NCBI RefSeq assembly: GCF_020531905.1
Contig: NZ_JAJAWG010000006.1
Location: 1-64,000, forward strand
Reading direction: 5' to 3'
Origin: Deefgea salmonis
Lineage (GTDB): Bacteria > Pseudomonadota > Gammaproteobacteria > Burkholderiales > Chitinibacteraceae
DNA: 64,000 nucleotides
In this document: one piece after another, positions 34,763 to 43,656 of the stretch
Numbering within the stretch: position 1 is the stretch's first letter
Layout: each line of letters starts with the position of its first letter
The notes under the pieces: model-generated
Seen by the model: the letters and a program-made list of their open reading frames with translations, nothing else
What the model was told of the DNA's origin: nothing
Database searches by the model: none
Translations under genes and position numbers: made by a program

Positions 34763-35644
34763 ATGTTTGGCTCAAAATTCATTCAAATCACAACTGGTTT
34801 ATTACTTTGTGCGTCGAGTCTACCTGGGTTTGCTAACGACAAGACCATTACTATTCTGACACAACAAGATGTGTTTAATGATTACCAACAGTTTATAGCC
34901 GGGCGTGACCCGGTCACACTCACACAATATGGTGGCCCAGGCTCACGCCGCGATGTGGTCGAATTGGTCTTAGTGCAACAAGCGCTCAAAGCCGGTGGTA
35001 ATAGCTATCCGATTAAAATCGTGAAAGTCGACAATACCAGCGATTCATACAACCGCTTTATTAAAGAAATAACCTCAGGATCGGCCACGCTGGGCGGCAA
35101 TAGCGCATGGCTGGTCGATTTAAAACAAATTAACGACAAAGTCTTTATTAGTGAGCCCAGCATCCGCCAAGGCGAATTTGAGGCGGGCCTATATACCACC
35201 GCCGACAATGCCGACGCGCGGCTATCAAAAACACTGCCACAAATTCAAGCGCTCACCGCCGTGGTAGCCGAAAGCTGGCTGCCCGATGTCGCGACGCTAG
35301 AAGCCATTAAATTTAAGCATGTGTTGAAAACCCAAAGCTGGGATTCAATGGTCGGCATGTTGGGCAAAAAACGCGCCGATGTGTTGCTCGCGCCATTTCA
35401 GCCGACGCCAGATTTATCAATGCAAGCCGGTGGCCGTAAACTGGTACCGATTAGCAATGTCAAAGTAGGATTACAAGGCAGCCGGCATTTCTTTGTCAGC
35501 AAAGCCTCACCCATCGGCAGCGACGTTGCCAAATCACTCAATATGGGTCTGGCTAAATTACGGGAACAAGGCACCATCGAAAAAATCTACCGCGACTCGG
35601 GTTTTTTCAATTCAGCCACGCGGAACTGGGAACGGCTCAATTAA
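34763..35644 (+). CDS. Orphan periplasmic solute-binding protein, family 3-like
   Basis: A 293-residue protein with a signal peptide (FIQITTGLLLCASSLPGFA, about 5-24). The mature part resembles small-molecule binding proteins used by transporters or two-component sensors: VELVLVQQALKAGGNSYPIKIV, RADVLLAPFQPTPDLS and a C-terminal MGLAKLREQGTIEKIYRDSGFF typical of family 3. It has an unusual GGPGSRRDVVE near the start. The ATG at 34763 follows AAAGG and gives a clean signal peptide; longer frames do not. No permease is near, so it may serve a sensor. Confidence 0.78.
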   Translation: MFGSKFIQITTGLLLCASSLPGFANDKTITILTQQDVFNDYQQFIAGRDPVTLTQYGGPGSRRDVVELVLVQQALKAGGNSYPIKIVKVDNTSDSYNRFIKEITSGSATLGGNSAWLVDLKQINDKVFISEPSIRQGEFEAGLYTTADNADARLSKTLPQIQALTAVVAESWLPDVATLEAIKFKHVLKTQSWDSMVGMLGKKRADVLLAPFQPTPDLSMQAGGRKLVPISNVKVGLQGSRHFFVSKASPIGSDVAKSLNMGLAKLREQGTIEKIYRDSGFFNSATRNWERLN

Positions 35645-35861
35645 AACGACGGCTTAAAACCCAATATGCGGAATCTTATTCTCTTATTCAATTTATCCAC
35701 CCAAACTCATCGAACGTCGCCAAGCAGCTTACTAATTTAGCCACAGTCAAACTTGGATCGCAGCTCACTTTGATTGACGGGTTTAAACTATGCGACAGGC
35801 CGCAGTCGGCCAGAAGCAGACTTGCATCTTTAAATCGAGAAAAATTCTACATGGAGCCTTA

Positions 35862-36233
35862 ATGAAAATTGAAAGACCCGGGATAATTTTATTTACTGAA
35901 AAGTATGAGCAATGTGTTGAATTCTATAAAGAAATTGTTGGCTTACCCTTCTTATATGACAAAGATGGATTAACATGCTTTGACTTTGGTGGCGCTTATC
36001 TGATGATCGAGTCAGGCTACAAAGTAGAGGCGATAAGAGATATTACTTCTACACAGACCATCATTCGATTTAATGTAAAGGATGTGAAAAACACAGCTGA
36101 TGTGCTTATATCCAGAGGAGTTCATGTTGAGATACATGAATTTGAATGGGGTATTGTAGGCAATTTCCAAGACCCAGATAGCAATTGGTGCCAACTTAAA
36201 GATCAAACGCCAAACTTTGTGGTAACCCCATAA
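35862..36233 (+). CDS. VOC-family (glyoxalase/dioxygenase fold) protein, AT-rich
   Basis: A 123-residue protein of the vicinal oxygen chelate fold: GIILFTEKYEQCVEFYKEIVGLPFLYDKDGLTCFDFGGAYLMIE and a C-terminal IVGNFQDPDSNWCQLKDQ. Possible metal ligands are few: the N-terminal His usual in glyoxalases is absent, so it may bind a ligand without catalysis. GGAG precedes the ATG at 35862. Codon use (AGA, ATA, GAT-rich) is clearly more AT-rich than the neighbours, suggesting recent transfer. Drug-binding relatives exist, but no specific role can be assigned. Confidence 0.8.
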   Translation: MKIERPGIILFTEKYEQCVEFYKEIVGLPFLYDKDGLTCFDFGGAYLMIESGYKVEAIRDITSTQTIIRFNVKDVKNTADVLISRGVHVEIHEFEWGIVGNFQDPDSNWCQLKDQTPNFVVTP

Positions 36234-36571
36234 TTAAAGCTAATGTGGTGTTAATTTTTAGAAGCTTGTGAGCTTCCGCTCTGGGTCGGGAGCTGCCGCT
36301 CAAACCACTGGATAAATGCGTGAGCGTGGATGGCGGCATCAAATAAGAACGAGTGGATAAATTGATAAGAATCCGCACAATAGACCTCGCACCGTCATCG
36401 TCCGTGCCAAACACAAGCGATGACGCGCTAGTAGGCACAAACCCGAAATAACATCCTCGCCACAATGATTCAAGCTTTGCTGCAACACACCATCAGAACG
36501 TTTTCTAGATGGGTATTGCCTTGTACCCTTTAAAATAAAAAGCACTGCGAGCAATACCCTCCCCACCAACA
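36234..36571. other. 338-bp gap between convergent genes
   Basis: Contains the GGGTAT-family repeat at 36510-36560. The rest has open frames on the minus strand but no ribosome sites or recognisable proteins, and I see no terminator besides the repeat. Confidence 0.5.
36510..36560. repeat. GGGTAT-family inverted repeat
   Basis: TGGGTATTGCCTTGTACCC on the left and the complement of GGGTATTGCTCGCAG on the right, 51 bp overall. It is 12 bases from the stop of the GGDEF-EAL gene and may end its transcript. Confidence 0.65.
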
Positions 36572-38974
36572 TCATACCAAGGGTGCAGGCTCACCAAAGT
36601 AATAGCCCTGCGCAAAATCGACGCCGATCGTCGCCAATTGCGCCAAAATTTCTTCGGTCTCGACAAATTCGGCAATGGTTTTGCAGCCTAAGCTGTGCGC
36701 GATGTCATTCACGGCAATCACCATTTGCCGACTCACACGATCATTGGCAATGTCGGTCACCAAACTACCGTCAATCTTCAAATAATCCACTGGCAAGGTT
36801 TTAAGGTAATTAAAGGATGAGAAACCGCTGCCAAAATCGTCCAAGGCAAACATACAGCCCCGATGGCGTAATGTTTCAATAAAAAGGGATGATTCTTTTA
36901 AATTGGAAATCGCCGCCGTTTCGGTGATTTCAAAACACACATACGTTGGTGATACGCCGGTTAAATCCAGTTGCTGCAAAATAAATGCCAGCGTTTTTTT
37001 ATTTAATGATTTGCCAGATAAATTAATCGCCAATTGCGGTAATGGCCGTTGTTCCAATTTGCACTGCGCCAAGTATTTCAAGCTGTGTTCCACCACCCAG
37101 CAATCAATTAAAGCCATCATGTCGTAACGCTCTGCCGCCGGAATAAAAGCGCTAGGCGCAATAATTCGGCCATTGGCATCGACTAAACGCAATAAAATTT
37201 CATAATGCGGGATTTGATGCAATTCACGATCAAAAGGCTCTATTTTTTGGTAATACAATTGAAAACGATTTTGCTCAATGGCTTCTTTTAATGTCGCCAA
37301 TAATTGCAATTCATTATGCCGCTCTTGCAATTCAGTATCGTCTTGGCTGTACCAACTCAGGCGATTGCGGCCGGCGTCTTTGGCGGCAAAACAAGCAATG
37401 TCAGCTTGGCTCATCGCCTCTTGCGCGCTCACGCAGTGCGAATCGATCAAGACCAAACCAATGCTCACCGTAACGCCATGTGGGCGACCTTTCCAGACAA
37501 AGCGAAATTGCGCCAGTGCATGCAAAATACGCTCTGCCAAGATTTGCGCCTGCGGGATTTGGTCGCCAGAAATCAAAATCCCAAATTCATCGCCGCCTAA
37601 ACGACCTAATAAGCTATTTTCGGTGCTCATTAAGCTTTGCAATAGATTGGTGACCAACCGCAGTAATTCATCGCCAGCCAAATGCCCGCAGGTATCGTTG
37701 ACTAATTTAAATTGATCCAAATCGAGCAGCATTAAAATATGCTGCTGATTGGCTTCGACGGCCAACTGGTGCGCGGCGATCAGCGCACGCTCAAAACCAC
37801 GGCGATTGGTCAGGCCAGTCAGGTAATCATGATCGGCTTGATACGCGAGTTTTTCGGTCAGCGCTTGCGATTCGGTCACGTCGTGCAGCACCAGCACCAT
37901 GCCTTCAACCTGACCATCCGGGTCGTTAATCGGCGCAACCGCATATTCAACAATGAATCGCTCACCGGCTCGATTGGCCAAGGCCACGGTTTGCCGGGCA
38001 ATGGCTTTATTGCGCTCTCTGGCATGCTGCAAGACGGCAAAAAAATCAGCGCTTTTTAAGTCGCCGCCCTGACAGATGATTTGGCTGACACACCGATCCC
38101 GCACTTCGCTTTGCGACCAGCCAAGCAGGCGCTCGGCAGCAGGATTGAGTAATTTAATTTTAAAGTCGGGCGTGGTGGTTAAGATGGCGTCGGTAATTGA
38201 AATCAGCGTCACATCGGCCAGTTCTTTTTCTACATATAAAGCGCGCTGCGCTTCTTCTCTTTGCTTTACGCCATGCTGCAGATTGATTCGCATTTGATTA
38301 AACGCGTGGACTAAAGATTGCAATTCATCATTTTCGGCGCGGCGCGCTAAACTCAGCGGCGCGGCGAGTAAGTTGTAATTTAACTGACCAGTGTATTGTG
38401 CAATATGGCTTAAGTGACGCGCAATTAAGCGATGATACAAAATCAAAAAGCACAAACCCGCCGCGCCCATGCCAAAACCCTCGAGCAGCAGTAAGCGCAA
38501 AAATTGATCGAACAACTGTGTTTTAAAGCCTTTGAGCGAGACCGTCAGGCTCAATTGCCCCAAACTAACGTGCTGATTGGTGAGTGGATGCAAATAGGCA
38601 ATCGGAAAGGATTCGGTCAGCGTGTTCTCTGCGCCCTGAATATCGACACCAGAGGCGTAAATTTGCCCGTCATTTTCGACCAATTGAACGTAATCAATCA
38701 CCCGAGTTTGCCGCAGAGAGTTTAATTGGCCATGTACGGCTTCGGTATTGACCAACCACAAATTACTTGCCAATTGCGAGACGGCGCTATGCCCTAATGT
38801 TCGCAAATCTGCCCGCGCTTTTAATAGCCCGCGATTGTATTCAACTTGTAGCAAAACCAAAGTCAGCGAAACCGTTACCACCAAGCCGGCAGCAAAAACA
38901 GACCACGCTAAACGCCATGCCAAACGATTTTCGGTATACCAAGTGCTTAAACGGGAAAACAAGAAGGGCTTCAC
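36572..38974 (-). CDS. Membrane-bound PAS-GGDEF-EAL c-di-GMP enzyme
   Basis: An 800-residue bifunctional c-di-GMP protein. TM1 about 22-43, a periplasmic sensor of about 115 residues (unnamed), TM2 about 160-181, HAMP, PAS about 255-375, GGDEF about 385-540 with intact RLGGDEFGIL, then EAL about 555-800. In the EAL domain the signature reads YEILLRL, the metal site DDFGSG and LPVDYLKIDGSLV are kept, so phosphodiesterase activity is plausible. The sequence cannot say which activity dominates. It is monocistronic and no partner gene is adjacent. Confidence 0.95.
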   Translation of the reverse strand: MKPFLFSRLSTWYTENRLAWRLAWSVFAAGLVVTVSLTLVLLQVEYNRGLLKARADLRTLGHSAVSQLASNLWLVNTEAVHGQLNSLRQTRVIDYVQLVENDGQIYASGVDIQGAENTLTESFPIAYLHPLTNQHVSLGQLSLTVSLKGFKTQLFDQFLRLLLLEGFGMGAAGLCFLILYHRLIARHLSHIAQYTGQLNYNLLAAPLSLARRAENDELQSLVHAFNQMRINLQHGVKQREEAQRALYVEKELADVTLISITDAILTTTPDFKIKLLNPAAERLLGWSQSEVRDRCVSQIICQGGDLKSADFFAVLQHARERNKAIARQTVALANRAGERFIVEYAVAPINDPDGQVEGMVLVLHDVTESQALTEKLAYQADHDYLTGLTNRRGFERALIAAHQLAVEANQQHILMLLDLDQFKLVNDTCGHLAGDELLRLVTNLLQSLMSTENSLLGRLGGDEFGILISGDQIPQAQILAERILHALAQFRFVWKGRPHGVTVSIGLVLIDSHCVSAQEAMSQADIACFAAKDAGRNRLSWYSQDDTELQERHNELQLLATLKEAIEQNRFQLYYQKIEPFDRELHQIPHYEILLRLVDANGRIIAPSAFIPAAERYDMMALIDCWVVEHSLKYLAQCKLEQRPLPQLAINLSGKSLNKKTLAFILQQLDLTGVSPTYVCFEITETAAISNLKESSLFIETLRHRGCMFALDDFGSGFSSFNYLKTLPVDYLKIDGSLVTDIANDRVSRQMVIAVNDIAHSLGCKTIAEFVETEEILAQLATIGVDFAQGYYFGEPAPLV

Positions 38975-39139
38975 ACCGAGAGTTCCAAATCACAAGTGCT
39001 CGAGAATAAACGCCAAGTCGCTTAGAAACAACAAAAACCGTAAGGAATATTAGGAAAAGCTACGATTGATTCAAAAACAACAAGCGAGAAGGCTAGCTGT
39101 AAAAATCACGCAAGAAAAACAAGGGGAAATAAATAGAAA

Positions 39140-39216
39140 TGGTGCGCCCGGAGCGATTCGAACGCCCGACCCTCTGGTTCGTAGCCAGATACTCTATCCA
39201 ACTGAGCTACGGGCGC
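39140..39216 (-). tRNA. tRNA-Arg (anticodon ACG)
   Basis: A complete cloverleaf on the minus strand: acceptor GCGCCCG/CGGGCGC, D-arm with AGCTCAGTTGGATAGAG, anticodon stem CTGG/CCAG around loop CTACGAA (anticodon ACG, read as ICG after deamination), variable loop GGGTC-like and T-arm with GTTCGAATC. The 3' CCA is encoded. 77 nt including CCA. ACG-Arg decodes CGT, CGC and CGA. Confidence 0.97.
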
Positions 39217-39347
39217 ACTGGCATGCATCAAAGGCTGATTCATGCAAAGAGGCGTGATAATACAGCGCCCATCTGCTATCGTCAAGCCCATTTTGCCAAG
39301 CAATCGGCCTATAATGCGCCCATCAAATCCACGACAAGAGGCTGGCC

Positions 39348-39827
39348 ATGCAATTTGAACATCTCATCCAAATTAACGACCTAACACAAATGCTCACGCC
39401 ATTACTGACTCGACAACAACTGTGGCAAGGCTTAGTTTATCGTGCTGAGTCGCCGATGGCGTTTATGGATCACGTCGATGAGGTCACCTTACTTGAGCGC
39501 GGCCAAGATTGGGTGCAACGCAAAATGGTGATGGGCAAACTCACCGTTATCGATAAAATCCAATACCAGCATGAAACGCGGGTGCACTATCACACCGCAG
39601 CCAGTTCTGATCATGGTGGCGGACAAATGATCATGAAAATCGAAGAACCCAGTCCAGAAGCACTGTTTGTTCGTTTTACCTATATCACACCGCACCCAGA
39701 TGCTCCCGATCCGGAAACAGCGCACTACCTTGAGTTTCTTAAATCAGCATGGCGTGAAACCGATATTGATACCGTTCGCAAAATTCGTGAGCTGGCGGCA
39801 TCAGGTCAATTAGGCCAAATCACCTGA
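39348..39827 (+). CDS. DUF1857 / AtaL-like SRPBCC-fold protein
   Basis: A 159-residue protein. It is recognised by the DUF1857 layout: FEHLIQINDLTQMLTPLLTRQQLWQGLVYRAESPMAFM at the start, then beta-strands and a final helix around YLEFLKSAWRETDIDTVRKIRELAASG. Such proteins have the START/Bet v 1 ligand-binding fold; some bind polyketide-like molecules. Function is unknown. The start ATG at 39348 has AGAGG upstream. It lies between tRNA-Arg and rarD. Confidence 0.83.
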   Translation: MQFEHLIQINDLTQMLTPLLTRQQLWQGLVYRAESPMAFMDHVDEVTLLERGQDWVQRKMVMGKLTVIDKIQYQHETRVHYHTAASSDHGGGQMIMKIEEPSPEALFVRFTYITPHPDAPDPETAHYLEFLKSAWRETDIDTVRKIRELAASGQLGQIT

Positions 39828-39884
39828 CACCGAGCAGCCAAAAAGATTACACTCAAAGGCTTTCTTCGCTTTTTGGCACTCGGC

Positions 39885-40760
39885 ATGCAAATCGGCATCA
39901 TCTACACCCTGCTGGCCTTTTTAATTTGGGGTTTATTTCCGCTTTATTTTAAAGCGCTGCATGGCATCGCCCCAGAAGAGATTGTGCTGCACCGCTTTAT
40001 TTGGTCACTGGTTTTTTTAAGCACAGTGTTACTCATCAAGCAGCGCTGGGCGTGGCTCAAACCCGCGCTCAAGCAACCCAAGCTGATTGGCGTATTTGTC
40101 TTGAGCGCCGTCTTACTCGCTAGCAACTGGTATACCTATATCTGGGCTGTCAATGCTGGGCGCGTGGTTGATGCCAGCCTAGGGTATTTTATTAATCCTT
40201 TGATTAGTGTTGTGCTGGGCGTTATTTTTTTGCATGAACGACTGCGCCGTGCCCAATGGCTGGCGATGGCCATTGCCGCAGCAGGCGTTGCTTGGCTCAC
40301 GTGGCAAGCTGGGCACCTGCCTTGGGTGGCGCTGATCTTGGCGTGTACCTTCGCCCTATATGGCTTACTGCGCAAAACGGCTCAACTTGGCGCGCTCGAA
40401 GGGCTGTCACTGGAAACCTTGGTGTTATTTCCCATCGCGCTAGTGGCCATGGTGTATTTACTCACCACCGGGCAAAGTGATTTCGTGCGCGCGCCCATCT
40501 CCACACAAGCGCTGGTTTTATTGGCTGGCCCAATTACCGCCATTCCACTGCTTTTGTTTGCTGCTGGCGCCAGAAGAATCCCACTGTCTTTAGTCGGCAT
40601 TTTGCAGTACACCGGCCCAACGCTACAGCTTTTGATCGGCGTGTTTGTTTTTCACGAAACGTTTGGCGCAGCTCGAATCATCGGCTTTGGCTTAATTTGG
40701 CTGGCCTTAGCGGTATATGCCATGGATGGTTGGCTCAATTACCGCAGAAATAGTAAATAA
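39885..40760 (+). CDS. RarD, EamA-family transporter
   Basis: A 291-residue inner-membrane protein with ten predicted helices, resembling E. coli RarD over its whole length: LIWGLFPLYFKALHGIAPEEIVLHRFIWSL, ASNWYTYIWAVNAGRVVDASLGYFINPLISVVLGVIFLHERLRRAQWLA and LQYTGPTLQLLIGVFVFHE. RarD was linked to chloramphenicol sensitivity; its substrate is not known. The ATG at 39885 is preferred over a TTG at 39873; AAAGG upstream is distant from either. No adjacent gene in the same operon. Confidence 0.93.
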   Translation: MQIGIIYTLLAFLIWGLFPLYFKALHGIAPEEIVLHRFIWSLVFLSTVLLIKQRWAWLKPALKQPKLIGVFVLSAVLLASNWYTYIWAVNAGRVVDASLGYFINPLISVVLGVIFLHERLRRAQWLAMAIAAAGVAWLTWQAGHLPWVALILACTFALYGLLRKTAQLGALEGLSLETLVLFPIALVAMVYLLTTGQSDFVRAPISTQALVLLAGPITAIPLLLFAAGARRIPLSLVGILQYTGPTLQLLIGVFVFHETFGAARIIGFGLIWLALAVYAMDGWLNYRRNSK

Positions 40761-40857
40761 TTATACCAATCAACTATTTCTTGATACGTTACAAATCCTA
40801 TATCATTGCGCCCCTGTATAAAGCAGCTCTAATTGACAATTTATAGGAATACGCAAG

Positions 40858-41448
40858 ATGACGGCCCCAACTCTATTTGCCGAGAAAGACCTTACTGCCA
40901 ACCCTGCGCCATTGGGCCTCATGGGTTTTGGCATGACGACTGTGCTATTAAACCTGCACAATCTGGGCTTGTTTGGTAATAGCGCCATGATCTTAGCCAT
41001 GGGCATTTTTTATGGCGGTCTAGCCCAAGTCATCGCCGGCGTTTTAGAATGGAAAAAAGGCAATACCTTTGGGATGACCGCATTTACTTCATATGGCTGC
41101 TTCTGGCTGTCTTTGGTTGGCTTGCTGGTCCTACCTGAAATGGGCTTAGCCGAAGCGGCAACGAGCTCAGCCATGGGCGCGTATTTATTGATGTGGGGTA
41201 TTTTCACTGCGTTCTTATTTGTCGGCACGCTCAAAATGGATAAAGCATCGCAATTTATCTTTGGTTCTTTGACCCTGTTATTTGCTTTGCTGGCGATCAG
41301 CGACTTCAGCGGATCGGCCACGATTAAGCAAATTGCTGGTTTTGTTGGTTTACTGTGCGGCGCATCGGCCATTTACACTGCAATGGCGCAAGTATTGAAT
41401 GAAGTGTACGGCAAAACGATTTTATGCCTTGGCGGTAAAAGCCATTAA
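40858..41448 (+). CDS. SatP, acetate/succinate-proton symporter
   Basis: A 196-residue inner-membrane transporter of the GPR1/FUN34/YaaH family, close to E. coli SatP. The family signature NPAPLGLMGFGMTTVLLNLHN is near residue 11, with six helices. FYGGLAQVIAGVLEWKKGNTFGMTAFTSYG is also typical. It imports acetate or succinate with protons. A clear TATAGGAAT ribosome site and a strong terminator after the gene indicate a single-gene unit. Confidence 0.96.
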   Translation: MTAPTLFAEKDLTANPAPLGLMGFGMTTVLLNLHNLGLFGNSAMILAMGIFYGGLAQVIAGVLEWKKGNTFGMTAFTSYGCFWLSLVGLLVLPEMGLAEAATSSAMGAYLLMWGIFTAFLFVGTLKMDKASQFIFGSLTLLFALLAISDFSGSATIKQIAGFVGLLCGASAIYTAMAQVLNEVYGKTILCLGGKSH

Positions 41449-41475
41449 TCTGGCCTCAATAAACACCGCGTAAAT

Positions 41476-41508
41476 AAAAAGCCATTCAACGATTGAATGG
41501 CTTTTTTT
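41476..41508 (+). terminator. Terminator of satP
   Basis: AAAAAGCCATTCAA and TTGAATGGCTTTTTTT form a 14-bp hairpin with a U-run, 27 bases after the stop. Confidence 0.95.
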
Positions 41509-41648
41509 ATTCCTTCCTATTCATTCCGCGCCCTTTTACCGTGAATGGCTTAAACACCGCATTTTTAACGCCAAAAGTAATCTAGTACATTGTCGTTGAA
41601 TGCATCAGCATGAAATACTCACGATACTGACCACTTGGAGTTGCTATC

Positions 41649-42047
41649 ATGTCATTGAAAACCAAAGCACTATTTCCCCTACTTTTGGTTTTAGCCACTT
41701 CCGCATGGGCATCTAGCCCATGGCGCGAAGGCCGCCATTACAGCCAAGGCGAGATTGTGCGTTATCAAGGCCAAACTTATAAGGCACGTCAAGGCCATCA
41801 GGCTGAGCGGGGTGCCAATTGGAACCCCGAAGCCGCCGCGTCACTCTGGGCGCCAGTAGAGCGTCGAAATAACGGTCGTTTTGGCTGGCAAGAAGGTAAA
41901 TACTATAGCAAAGGCCAGATCGTGAATTATCAAGGCCGCAGCTATCGTGTGCGCCAAGGCCATCAATCTGAACGTGGCGCAAACTGGAATCCTGCTGCAG
42001 CCCCCTCGCTATGGGAAGCTTTAGACGGCAATCTCAATTGGCGCTAA
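41649..42047 (+). CDS. Secreted protein of two chitin-binding (CBM5/12) modules
   Basis: A 132-residue secreted protein with a signal peptide (about 1-21). The mature chain is two carbohydrate-binding modules of CBM5/12 type, at about 24-69 and 79-124, with matching sequence: W.EG..Y..G.IV.YQG..Y..RQGHQ.ERGANWNP.AA.SLW. The exposed tryptophans and tyrosines fit chitin or cellulose binding. No catalytic domain is attached, unusual for these modules, which normally belong to chitinases. It could act as an adhesin to chitin. Flanked by terminators on both sides. Confidence 0.88.
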   Translation: MSLKTKALFPLLLVLATSAWASSPWREGRHYSQGEIVRYQGQTYKARQGHQAERGANWNPEAAASLWAPVERRNNGRFGWQEGKYYSKGQIVNYQGRSYRVRQGHQSERGANWNPAAAPSLWEALDGNLNWR

Positions 42048-42081
42048 TTGAATTGGCGACAATTGAATTCCGCCTCGCAAT

Positions 42082-42112
42082 AAAAAAAGCGCATCAATCG
42101 ATGCGCTTTTTT
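42082..42112. terminator. Bidirectional terminator between the chitin-binding gene and ndh
   Basis: AAAAAAGCGCAT and ATGCGCTTTTTT with loop CAATCG. It serves the plus-strand gene and probably also ndh on the minus strand, whose stop lies 22 bases away. Confidence 0.92.
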
Positions 42113-42133
42113 ATTTATTCCACAATATGCAGC

Positions 42134-43438
42134 TTAATGCAGCTTGAGCGATGGCCGAGCTACGCGACGTAATTTATCCCCCACCCAGAGCAAGCCCGTC
42201 AACATCCAACCATGTACTGCCGCTTGATGCATCCGGTACAGCGAAGCGTAAATTAATTTCGCGCCACGGCCTTCAACATAATAATTGCGCTTAGGGCCAA
42301 CAATCGACGCCAAACTGCCTACTGCCGTATGCTTACCCAAAGACACCATCATGCCTTGCGGTTTAAATACAAATGGCAACACTTCACGCCCCGCCAATTG
42401 TTGCTGAATCGTTCCGGCTAGCCATTCTGCTTGTTGATGCGCTACCTGCGCGGTCGCCGACAACGTGACACCATCATCATTGGGTGAACATGAGGCACAA
42501 TCCCCAATGGCATAGATGTGCTTATCGGTTAAGGTTTGCAAGGTGGCGGTCACTTCAATTTGATTTAAACGATTGGTTTTTAAACCCAACGTTGTCAACC
42601 AATCGGCACCTTTAACACCGGCAACCCAAACTCGAATATCACTGTCAATTTGACGACCATCGGCCAAAACAAAACCTTGCTCAGTCACTTCGACGACGCG
42701 ACTATTATTGGCGACTAAAATACCGCGCTCAGCCAAAGATTCGGTCGCGTATTCAGAAAGCGACTCCGGCGCACCGGCTAAAATCCGACTCATCCCTTCG
42801 ATAATGGTGATTTCCAACTGCGCTGGGCTTAACTCAGCGCCATAAATATGCATTTCACGGATGGTATGATCAATTTCAGCCGCCAATTCAACGCCCGTAG
42901 GGCCGCCACCGACAATGCCAATATTGAGTTTACGGACTGAATTTCCTGAAATCCCGACGGCAAAAGAGAGATCGAGGATTTTTTTACGCAGTTGTTCGGC
43001 TTCAACCGGATTATTCAAAAACATGCAGTGCTCTTTCGCACCTGGCGTTGCAAAATCATTGGCAATCGCCCCCAATGCCAGCACCAAGGTGTCGTAAGCA
43101 ATTTCACGCGGTGCGGCGATTTGCTTGCCTTCTTGGTCTAACACGGCCGCCACTTGAATCACTTTACGTTCACGATCAACACCGGCCATCCAGCCAAATT
43201 CAAATTGATAATGATTACGCCAAGCATGACCAAAATAATTGACCTCATCCTCACCGGTATTGAGCGCACCGGTCGCCACTTCGTGCAATAACGGTTTCCA
43301 GATGTGTGTCGCTGAGCCATCAACCAGCACCACTTTAGCTCGCTTGGCCGAGCCCAAAGTTCGTCCCAATTTAGTGGCTAACTCTAAACCACCAGCTCCG
43401 CCGCCAACAACGACGATACGATGCAACTTTGTGCTCAT
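42134..43438 (-). CDS. Ndh, type II NADH dehydrogenase
   Basis: A 434-residue non-proton-pumping NADH:quinone oxidoreductase, the same length as E. coli Ndh. Two Rossmann folds: FAD site RIVVVGGGAGGLELATKLG at the start, and NADH site NIGIVGGGPTGVELAAEID about 180. AIGDCASC carries the FAD-linked Asp. A C-terminal amphipathic part (YRMHQAAVHGWMLTGLLWVGDKLRR) attaches it to the membrane. The start at 43438 has GGGAG upstream; an in-frame extension to 43501 is unsupported. Minus strand, ends at a shared terminator. Confidence 0.95.
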   Translation of the reverse strand: MSTKLHRIVVVGGGAGGLELATKLGRTLGSAKRAKVVLVDGSATHIWKPLLHEVATGALNTGEDEVNYFGHAWRNHYQFEFGWMAGVDRERKVIQVAAVLDQEGKQIAAPREIAYDTLVLALGAIANDFATPGAKEHCMFLNNPVEAEQLRKKILDLSFAVGISGNSVRKLNIGIVGGGPTGVELAAEIDHTIREMHIYGAELSPAQLEITIIEGMSRILAGAPESLSEYATESLAERGILVANNSRVVEVTEQGFVLADGRQIDSDIRVWVAGVKGADWLTTLGLKTNRLNQIEVTATLQTLTDKHIYAIGDCASCSPNDDGVTLSATAQVAHQQAEWLAGTIQQQLAGREVLPFVFKPQGMMVSLGKHTAVGSLASIVGPKRNYYVEGRGAKLIYASLYRMHQAAVHGWMLTGLLWVGDKLRRVARPSLKLH

Positions 43439-43656
43439 ACAAGGCTCCCAAAATGACGTGCCGCAAGGCAAATTAATGTGTCTTGAGTATACCTTGAGCA
43501 TGCAATGGATTGTAATTTTAATACGTAATAAAAGACAAAATGATCAAGTAAAAATTACATCGTCATTTTGAGAAGGTATCTAAAATACGGGGTATCATCA
43601 CCCAAGCTTTATAAATCAAGAGATAGCGATCAATACATCAAAAAATAAACCGCCCC

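Noticed and set aside
36196-36465. 89-residue minus-strand frame between convergent genes
   Set aside because: No ribosome site, overlaps the end of the VOC gene, and composition is not protein-like.
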